Shown one piece after another: positions 1 to 5,121 of a DNA stretch of 7,656 bases. A program made the translations under genes and the position numbers. Positions within the stretch are counted from its first letter, which is position 1. Each line of letters begins with the position of its first letter. This DNA comes from CAYMST01 sp964393115 (lineage in GTDB: Bacteria; Bacteroidota; Bacteroidia; Cytophagales; Cyclobacteriaceae). The notes under the pieces were generated by a model that had not been told where the DNA came from, did no database searches, and worked only from the letters and a program-made list of their open reading frames with translations. The DNA is taken from contig CAYMST010000233.1 of NCBI GenBank assembly GCA_964393115.1, forward strand, positions 1 to 7,656, given 5' to 3'.

Positions 1-8
1 CGCCGGTG

Positions 9-40
9 CAAAGTTAAGTAAAAATTATGCAGACACCACA
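9..40 (-). promoter_or_regulatory. Bacteroidota-type promoter for a leftward gene outside the window
   Basis: Read on the minus strand, positions 16 to 9 spell TAACTTTG, an exact match to the Bacteroidota -7 consensus TAnnTTTG. It is followed by CACCGGCG, so transcription would begin within the last few bases before the window edge. A TGTG at 40-37 (one mismatch to TTTG) lies 20 nt upstream, an acceptable distance for the -33 element. No gene served by it is visible. It would lie beyond position 1, transcribed in the same direction as the cluster at 211-2808 but from its own start. Confidence 0.45.
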
Positions 41-41
41 T

Positions 42-98
42 ATCGATAATGTTAATTTTTGAAATCAATACTTATCGATCGCTTACTAAACTCGATAA
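42..98. repeat. Cluster of three TCGATAA sites
   Basis: ATCGATAA at 42-49 and its exact reverse complement TTATCGAT at 72-79 form an 8-bp inverted pair separated by 22 nt. A third copy of the 7-bp core, TCGATAA, lies at 92-98. The centres are about 29 and 20 bp apart, close to whole helical turns. The cluster sits directly upstream of the -33 position of the leftward promoter at 9-40, where an activator would bind. The regulatory role is inference from repetition and position. Confidence 0.35.
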
Positions 99-160
99 AT
101 GTCAAGAAGAATATCTATGCGTCAGATAGTTAAGAAGCATAATAATAAATGAGGTACTTG

Positions 161-178
161 ACGGATTTTCTACGGATT
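161..178 (+). repeat. Short tandem repeat ACGGATT x2
   Basis: ACGGATT occurs at 161-167 and again at 172-178, an 11-bp period (one helical turn), in the non-coding stretch 1-210 between the yigZ stop codon and the left edge. It could be a paired protein-binding site or chance. Nothing nearby assigns it a role. Confidence 0.2.
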
Positions 179-210
179 AGGATGAGTTTTAGATGACTAA
201 GTATAATTCT

Positions 211-813
211 TTAAAGCAAATGCTTTACAGTTACCGCATCTAGAAGCTTGAAACTATCAGCGAATGCTTCAGCATAGTTTGTTTTGGTGTCACAGTATAT
301 TTCACAGGATTCCAAAAACGTTTGTTGAGTGACTCTTGCTCCGAATTTATTGATACTGAACATTACTTGGTTAGTATGGTCGTAAGGAAAGTTGATTTGA
401 AAATGTGCTCTGATTTCTTTTTCAATAATACTAGTGTCTTGAATCGCCTCTTGAGCAGCGGTTTTGTAGGCGTGAATAAGACCTGGAACCCCTAATTTGG
501 TTCCTCCAAAATACCGAACTACCGCAATAAGTGTGTTGGACAGGTCAAATGACTTAATTTGTCCTAAGATGGGGTCACCTGCGGAATGCTTAGGCTCACC
601 GTCATCGTTAGCTCTTGATCTAATATTTTTTAGTCCATATACATAGGCATAGCAAATATGCCGAGCGTCAAAATACTTTTTTTTCAAGCCTTCTAGTGCA
701 ACTTTAGCTTCATCTTCGCCATATATAGGATAACAAAACCCGTAGAACTTACTTCCTTTTTCTTTATAAAAGCTTTGTCCCTCTCCTTCCAATTCTTTGT
801 AAAACGGAGACAT
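211..813 (-). CDS. yigZ: YigZ/IMPACT-family protein (UPF0029 + DUF1949)
   Basis: A complete 200-residue cytosolic protein of the YigZ/IMPACT family, at the usual length. The N-terminal UPF0029 domain spans about residues 15-122. It contains KGSKF (19-23), ARHICYAY (50-57), the signature NDDGEPKHSAGDPILGQI (69-86) and VVRYFGGTKLG (98-108) leading into GLIHAYKTA. A DUF1949-like C-terminal domain follows at about 137-195. The usual GTAG after DDGEP appears as HSAG here. Bacterial members have no firmly established reaction. The fold is the ribosomal-protein-S5-domain-2 type, and the eukaryotic relative IMPACT acts in translational control, so a link to translation or nucleic acid is only inferred. 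The ATG shares one base with the TAA of the TPR gene (TAATG), which supports translational coupling and fixes the start. It is the last gene of the leftward cluster. Confidence 0.9.
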   Translation of the reverse strand: MSPFYKELEGEGQSFYKEKGSKFYGFCYPIYGEDEAKVALEGLKKKYFDARHICYAYVYGLKNIRSRANDDGEPKHSAGDPILGQIKSFDLSNTLIAVVRYFGGTKLGVPGLIHAYKTAAQEAIQDTSIIEKEIRAHFQINFPYDHTNQVMFSINKFGARVTQQTFLESCEIYCDTKTNYAEAFADSFKLLDAVTVKHLL

Positions 814-1940
814 TAAATCTTCTTTAGGTATTTCTTACTTTGCTTTGTTGTTTGGTCATCGTCGGATATTTCAATGGCTTTTTCCAACGATTGTTCAGCC
901 TTTTCGGACTGTCCTTCTTGGAGTTGAATAATTCCTAGGTTTAAGTATAATAGCCCGAGGTAATAATCGCCTCTTGTTTCGGGTAATTCCTTTGCGGCCA
1001 ATAAGGCGCTTTCCAAAACGGATTTGGTCTCTGAGGAAGCATGACCTCTTTCCTTAAGTACAAGTGCTTCGAAAACTAACCCCGCCACTTTATAGTAGGG
1101 GTCCTGAATATCTTGTAGGGCCTTTGCGCTATTTAACGTCTTTTCAAACGCTTGGCGTTTAAAATAGCACTCCATGAGTTTTGATTTAATATAACGGTTT
1201 TCTGGATAAATATCGTGGACACGCTCTAACCAAAATTGTGCTGAGTCTGGAGCATTTTCGTAGCGTAAATAGATATAAGACAGGTACAAATGGGCCTCGA
1301 CCTTTGATAGAGCGGATAGCTTCGCTGCTGTCTTCAATTGTTCGAGGCCCTTACGTTTGTTGCCTCGTTTAAAAACCCATAAGAAAGGGCGGTACATGAC
1401 GTGTTTTTGATAGTAATGTTCTATAGTATAATTATATAGTCCTGAGGAAACATAAAATTCCGGTGATCGATTTTCTATTTGCCCACTCTTTTTTATGTAA
1501 TGGTATACTTTCTGTGCACTTTTTATGGCAGCCATATATTCTTTGCCATCTGCATAATATTCGGCAAGTAATCCCCTTGCGGCAATGGTGAAAAATATTC
1601 CCTCCTCGTCGTTTGGGTTTGATTTTAACTTGACTTTTGCGCGTTCAATGCACTCCTCAAGCAGCGACTTGTATGGTTCGAAATTCTTACTTTCGATATT
1701 CATTGGCATCTCTTGCCAGGCCATGTTTTGCGCGCTGAGTAAAGGAGTAATCGGGTGATTGGGTAAAATTTGATCTATGGAATCAATAATTGTTGAGGCT
1801 TTCTTATGTTGTTGGCTATAAACATAGTTTGCACACATTTTCACTAAAGGCATATGCTCTTTCAGTATACCTTGACCAAACAGTTGCAGGTATTGAACAG
1901 AGGAAAGTAAAAGAAAAAAAACTGCTTTTAACTTACCCAT
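813..1940 (-). CDS. Exported TPR-repeat protein
   Basis: A 375-residue protein. It starts with a basic MGKLK followed by a hydrophobic stretch (6-20) and LFGQG, which reads as a Sec signal peptide cleaved after Gly22, so export to the periplasm or outer surface is likely. There is no lipobox cysteine. The rest is largely helical. The clearest tetratricopeptide units are about 214-248 (a block beginning VEAHLYLSYIYL and ending YPEN) and about 323-358 (GDYYLGLLYLNLGIIQLQEG, then KAEQSLEKAIEI). Weaker helical pairs occur at about 36-60, 115-150 and 255-275. TPRs are protein-interaction scaffolds, so no enzymatic role can be assigned. The start codon lies inside the last codons of the transporter gene (8-nt overlap), and the stop overlaps the yigZ start by 1 nt. 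It is therefore the middle gene of a tightly packed cluster. Confidence 0.8.
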   Translation of the reverse strand: MGKLKAVFFLLLSSVQYLQLFGQGILKEHMPLVKMCANYVYSQQHKKASTIIDSIDQILPNHPITPLLSAQNMAWQEMPMNIESKNFEPYKSLLEECIERAKVKLKSNPNDEEGIFFTIAARGLLAEYYADGKEYMAAIKSAQKVYHYIKKSGQIENRSPEFYVSSGLYNYTIEHYYQKHVMYRPFLWVFKRGNKRKGLEQLKTAAKLSALSKVEAHLYLSYIYLRYENAPDSAQFWLERVHDIYPENRYIKSKLMECYFKRQAFEKTLNSAKALQDIQDPYYKVAGLVFEALVLKERGHASSETKSVLESALLAAKELPETRGDYYLGLLYLNLGIIQLQEGQSEKAEQSLEKAIEISDDDQTTKQSKKYLKKI

Positions 1941-2808
1941 GGATGTTTAATAGAATAATGACTAAAATAGATATAACGACTCCAATGATCTTTCTGATAT
2001 ACATTTTTTCAGAGAAAAAGGCTATTCCAACGCCAGTGTTGATGAGTATACTCGTGATATTCAATATCGGAAAGACATAAGCCCCGTCGTGGTTGTAGTA
2101 TTCCAGTGCTTGTAGTAAAAATAAAATGGAAAAGTAATTAAATGACCCTAATAAAATACCTAAGAGCAGTTCTTTGCCCGTGATTTTCTTTCTTTTGATC
2201 AAAATAACCGATAGGCCAATAGCTCCAGCACTGAAGAACGCAACTATTGGGAATACAGGTACTTGTGCTGAGGATAATAGCTTTGCGTTAGCATAATTAA
2301 TAATGGTGTCGACAGATCCCCCTGTGATAAAAACTGCTGCTGGAAGGGTTAGTGCCTCTAGTGAAAAACTTTTTGTCGAGCCACTTTTTGGTTCGGAGAC
2401 AGAGAGCAATATTGCCGGTAATGCTAACAGAATTCCAATAATGTGATAGACGTTAAACGCTTTGGTATTACCGAGAATGGTCCACGCAACAATAATGGGT
2501 ATGACCATAGAAAGGCGGGAACTAATGGTAGCAATCGCTAAACCGGTTTTCTGAGTGGCTAGTGCGAGCAAATAAAAGCCTGAAATGAAGAATAAACTAA
2601 GTATAAATGCGGCTAAATGCCATTCTTGCAGGGCCATAATTTCCTTGAGCATGGTCTGCGGTTCACCAATGTATAATGCGCCAACGACTGTGCAAGTGAA
2701 GTAGTTGACCACGATGACGTGAAATGTTTGAACGTTATACCTTGGTAAAACACGGAAAAAGGTCACCATGGTGGAGAATAACAGAATGGTGAGTATGAGA
2801 AAATGCAT
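1933..2808 (-). CDS. EamA-family (DMT) membrane transporter
   Basis: A 291-residue integral inner-membrane protein of the drug/metabolite transporter superfamily, at the standard length. I count about ten hydrophobic segments, at roughly 2-19, 30-48, 65-85, 88-110, 119-136, 151-172, 183-203, 213-233, 243-264 and 272-288. This is the 5+5 duplicated EamA layout. The family-typical ends of the two halves are visible: a stretch with ATQKTGLAIATISSRLSMVI (84-103) in the first half, and GAYVFPILNITSILINTGVG (242-261) with FFSEKM in the second. Substrates of this family range from amino acids to nucleotides and drugs, and the sequence does not show which applies here. It is the promoter-proximal gene of the leftward cluster. 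Its stop overlaps the TPR gene by 8 nt. About 270 bp of non-coding DNA precedes it, including a 9-bp tandem repeat at 2844-2864. Confidence 0.88.
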   Translation of the reverse strand: MHFLILTILLFSTMVTFFRVLPRYNVQTFHVIVVNYFTCTVVGALYIGEPQTMLKEIMALQEWHLAAFILSLFFISGFYLLALATQKTGLAIATISSRLSMVIPIIVAWTILGNTKAFNVYHIIGILLALPAILLSVSEPKSGSTKSFSLEALTLPAAVFITGGSVDTIINYANAKLLSSAQVPVFPIVAFFSAGAIGLSVILIKRKKITGKELLLGILLGSFNYFSILFLLQALEYYNHDGAYVFPILNITSILINTGVGIAFFSEKMYIRKIIGVVISILVIILLNIHG

Positions 2809-2843
2809 AAATGGTAGATGATAGTTAACCCGAAGGATGTGAT

Positions 2844-2864
2844 ATAAAGCGTCTAATAAAGCGT
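2844..2864. repeat. Tandem 9-bp repeat ATAAAGCGT upstream of the transporter gene
   Basis: ATAAAGCGT occurs at 2844-2852 and 2856-2864, head to tail with a 12-bp period, ending about 36 bp upstream of the transporter start codon at 2808. Its position within the presumed promoter or leader suggests a paired regulator-binding site. No confident -7 element could be placed around it. Chance is possible but less likely for two identical 9-mers this close together. Confidence 0.3.
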
Positions 2865-2956
2865 TAATCTGAATTTCGGAATATGTTTATTCAAATCAAT
2901 TCAATAATCTTATGGATTTCATGTAAACGACATTTCGACGATTGAGACCATCTGAA

Positions 2957-3004
2957 AACCAAATGATTTTAGATCCATCTATGTCTTTATGTTTCAATTT
3001 GGTT
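2957..3004. repeat. 8-bp inverted repeat with 32-nt spacer
   Basis: AACCAAAT at 2957-2964 is exactly reverse-complementary to ATTTGGTT at 2997-3004. In the leftward direction the second arm is followed by a short T stretch, so it could serve as a weak terminator for the MOSC gene. The arms are AT-rich and the loop long, which makes this doubtful. It lies in the 272-bp non-coding gap between the MOSC and transporter genes, in which I see no gene. Confidence 0.2.
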
Positions 3005-3080
3005 CATAACTTTTTATTGACTTGATAAGTAAACAATTAGGGTAAATGTTAGCGCAAGGTTCAAAAAATATTTATCCACC

Positions 3081-3869
3081 TTACATGATTGTAGATAGTG
3101 TGTCGCCTACTTTGATTTCACCAGTTGATCTAGGGATCATGTTTACACCAAACATAACCTTGTTGTCGGATAATCTATAAGTAGACAATGTTTTCAAAGG
3201 TTCTTTGGATTTCTCTCCTGTCAAAGGGTTGACGGTAATCATAACGCAACGTTCACAAGGTTTGGTGATGTTGAATTTTGTGTTTCCAATACTGATATTT
3301 TGAAATTTATCTTCCGAAAAAGGTTCTGTCCCTCCAAATATTACATTAGGTCTAAACCTTTTCATCGTGACACTTTGTTCCAACCTGTTGTTCAGGTCAT
3401 TGAGACTTGCTTCATTGGCAAGTAACAAAGGGTAACCATCCGCAAAGCTTAGCTTGTCTCCGGGTTGAGCGAAAATAGGATTAATATTTCTGAAGTATTG
3501 CTCTGGCATGTAGACCAAGCGAACAGGTATTTCCAAAAAAGTCGACATAGCCTTGTTGATTTCATCATGTCCGACTATTGCCTGACACCTCTTTCCCCAA
3601 ACATCCACCTCCATCAACTCTCCCGTCGATATCTGAAATGGGATAAGTGTTTTTTCGCCGTTGAAATTAAGTTCAAAACCATCAGGGGTCATGGCAGTTT
3701 TAATTAAAGCCATCTTAGGGTGTTTACGTTGTGTAATGGCTTGGCCTTGAGGGTCTACAAACATATATCGTCTATCGTATTCCAACCCTCTGTTGGTCAC
3801 TAATGAGGTGCTGATTTTTAGACCTGGGAGACTTTTAATAGGATAAATATATAATTCTGTGATCTTCAT
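3081..3869 (-). CDS. MOSC-domain protein, mARC/YcbX-like (molybdenum cofactor)
   Basis: A 262-residue cytosolic protein with two parts. The first is the MOSC N-terminal beta-barrel domain (about 1-115), starting ITELYIYPIKSLPG and containing GLEYDRRYMFVD (28-39). The second is a MOSC domain (about 125-262) with RFRPNVIFGG (171-180), KPCERCVMITVNPLTG (203-218), KEPLKTLSTYR (222-232) and GEIKVGDTL (250-258). Proteins of this family bind a molybdenum cofactor and, as in mARC and YcbX, reduce N-hydroxylated compounds with a partner electron carrier. By alignment from memory, the second cysteine of C205-x-x-C208 matches the Mo-ligand cysteine of human mARC1, so the site looks intact. Unlike E. coli YcbX there is no C-terminal 2Fe-2S ferredoxin domain, so a separate electron donor would be needed. 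It is divergent from the Crp/Fnr gene, about 76 bp away, so shared regulation is plausible. Confidence 0.88.
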   Translation of the reverse strand: MKITELYIYPIKSLPGLKISTSLVTNRGLEYDRRYMFVDPQGQAITQRKHPKMALIKTAMTPDGFELNFNGEKTLIPFQISTGELMEVDVWGKRCQAIVGHDEINKAMSTFLEIPVRLVYMPEQYFRNINPIFAQPGDKLSFADGYPLLLANEASLNDLNNRLEQSVTMKRFRPNVIFGGTEPFSEDKFQNISIGNTKFNITKPCERCVMITVNPLTGEKSKEPLKTLSTYRLSDNKVMFGVNMIPRSTGEIKVGDTLSTIM

Positions 3870-3893
3870 TACACAATTTTGAATGGTTATGCG

Positions 3894-3908
3894 ATTAACT
3901 TTGTTAAT
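3894..3908. promoter_or_regulatory. Palindromic candidate operator between the MOSC and crp/fnr-like genes
   Basis: ATTAAC-TTT-GTTAAT is a perfect inverted repeat with 6-bp arms and a 3-bp centre. It lies 24 bp upstream of the MOSC start and 37 bp upstream of the Crp/Fnr-family start. Symmetry and position in a divergent intergenic region suggest a binding site for a dimeric regulator, possibly the adjacent Crp/Fnr protein. The spacing differs from the classic TTGAT-N4-ATCAA box, so which protein binds is open. Confidence 0.4.
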
Positions 3909-3945
3909 GAAGTGAAAGTATAAAGATTGTTTTAAAAGAGTGCAA

Positions 3946-4644
3946 ATGAGTGGTAATTCAAGCCTTTGGTATTTCGAAAATGTAGATCTCTATAACTTAA
4001 TGTGTCCAACCAAGTCACCTGATCTGGAAAATAGGCACCAACCTAATGTTTATCAAAAGGAGGATGTTATCTATTTTCAACAGGACAGGTCAAGCCATAT
4101 ATATATGATATCAGAAGGAAGAGTCAAAATAGGTGGTTACACTTCTGATGGAAAAGAACTCGTCAAAGCCATATTGGGTAAAGGGGAATTGTTTGGAGAA
4201 ATGGCTCTTACCGGAGAAGAGCGTAGATCGGACTTTGCCAAAGCTTTGGATAACGGTACCCGAGTCTGTACGATGAGCTTAGAGGATATGAATTCGCTCA
4301 TCAAAGAGGATGATACGCTAAGCTTTAAAATCCTTAAACTTATTGGTTTTAGGCTTAAGAAAGTGGAGAGGAGGCTTGAGTCTTTGGTCTTCAAGGATGC
4401 TCGAACGCGAATAATTGAGTTCCTCAAAGAACTAGCCGATGAACGAGGTCAGAAAGTAGGTTATGAAACGATGATTAAAAATCACTTTACACATAAAGAT
4501 ATCGCTAGTCTTACGGGTACTTCGAGACAAACGGTAACCACCATAATGAATGAACTCAAGGAAAAAAACCTTATCAACTTTGATAGACGAAGAATCTTAA
4601 TCCGTGATATGGAGCGTCTCATGGAAGAGATGACTGTGTCTTAA
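3946..4644 (+). CDS. Crp/Fnr-family transcriptional regulator
   Basis: A complete 232-residue regulator. A cyclic-nucleotide-binding-like beta-barrel spans about 30-118, with IYMISEGRVKIGGY (52-65) and GELFGEMALTGEERRS (80-95) matching the phosphate-binding-cassette region. A long dimerisation helix follows (about 122-150), then a Crp-type winged helix-turn-helix (about 153-222) with THKDIASLTGTSRQTV (182-197) as the HTH and INFDRRRILIRD as the wing. The arginine-serine pair at 94-95 resembles the cAMP-contacting pair of Crp, but the ligand cannot be told from sequence. FNR's N-terminal cysteine set is absent (only Cys20 there), so an oxygen-sensing 4Fe-4S cluster is unlikely. I chose the ATG at 3946 because AAAAGAG lies 5 nt upstream. 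A GTG at 3940 would add two residues but overlap that site. It probably regulates targets including itself or the divergent MOSC gene; this is inference from position. Confidence 0.9.
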   Translation: MSGNSSLWYFENVDLYNLMCPTKSPDLENRHQPNVYQKEDVIYFQQDRSSHIYMISEGRVKIGGYTSDGKELVKAILGKGELFGEMALTGEERRSDFAKALDNGTRVCTMSLEDMNSLIKEDDTLSFKILKLIGFRLKKVERRLESLVFKDARTRIIEFLKELADERGQKVGYETMIKNHFTHKDIASLTGTSRQTVTTIMNELKEKNLINFDRRRILIRDMERLMEEMTVS

Positions 4645-5121
4645 AATCGTTAGTTTTATCTTGAACTGTACCAGTATTACTAGACGGGTAACGTAATCTA
4701 ATTCATTGTTTTATTGGTAAGTGGTTGGTTATCATAAGTAAATAATATTTCGAAGCAATCATAAAAAACGCAACATAACCTTTTTGTCTAACCTTAAAAT
4801 ATTCTATTTCCCACTGTCCGTAAGAGGCAGGTGCCGTGTATGATGAAGATTCGTCGATTTTGTTAAAAATTGGTCGAAAGTGTTTGCCGGAAACGATACA
4901 AATGTGTATTAAAACGAATATTTCTTTTTGTTAATCTGGTGTTCACCTTGTTTCATCGACATTTAGTAACTATTTATGTGTTATTTCACGGTGAGCATCG
5001 AGAATGAAAATCTTTGGTTTTAGCAATGAATTATACTTGCTATCTTAGTTCTTGGAGAAAAATTGCAATTTCACCATCGAAGAGTACCAATGATTGGTTT
5101 TAGGTGGTTTGTTATAAAAAC
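4645..5121. other. 477-bp non-coding stretch upstream of the large repeat protein
   Basis: Both strands lack a credible gene. The longest forward frames next to the big gene are 14 to 25 codons (for example 5026-5103), without a recognisable ribosome-binding site or product. The stretch is AT-rich. No convincing terminator follows the Crp/Fnr gene: only AT stems of about 5 bp are present. Minor repeats include TAACCTT at 4776-4782 and 4789-4795, and TTGGTTTTAG at 5014-5023 and 5094-5103. It may hold a long leader or regulatory region for the downstream gene. Confidence 0.6.
5013..5039 (+). promoter_or_regulatory. Weak promoter candidate for the large secreted protein
   Basis: TATACTTG at 5032-5039 matches the Bacteroidota -7 consensus TAnnTTTG at all but one position, and TTTG at 5013-5016 could be the -33 element. 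The 15-nt gap is shorter than the usual 17-23. Transcription from here would give a leader of roughly 75-80 nt before the ATG at 5122. Confidence 0.25.

Noticed and set aside
212..227. TAAAGCA-AA-TGCTTTA inverted repeat at the 3' end of yigZ, considered as a terminator
   Set aside because: The arms leave only a 2-nt centre, part is coding and it includes the stop codon, and no T-tract follows in the leftward direction.
1790..2080. Forward open frame of 96 codons across the TPR/transporter junction
   Set aside because: It is antisense to two strongly supported overlapping genes, and its product matches no family I recognise.
3465..3707. Forward open frame antisense to the MOSC gene
   Set aside because: The MOSC reading has intact family motifs over its whole length; this frame has none.
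4137..4427. Reverse open frame antisense to the Crp/Fnr gene
   Set aside because: The forward gene carries the complete nucleotide-binding and HTH domains across this interval.
5026..5103. 25-codon forward frame just upstream of the repeat protein, considered as a leader peptide
   Set aside because: No ribosome-binding site, no repeated regulatory codons and no adjacent attenuator hairpin; such a length is expected by chance.
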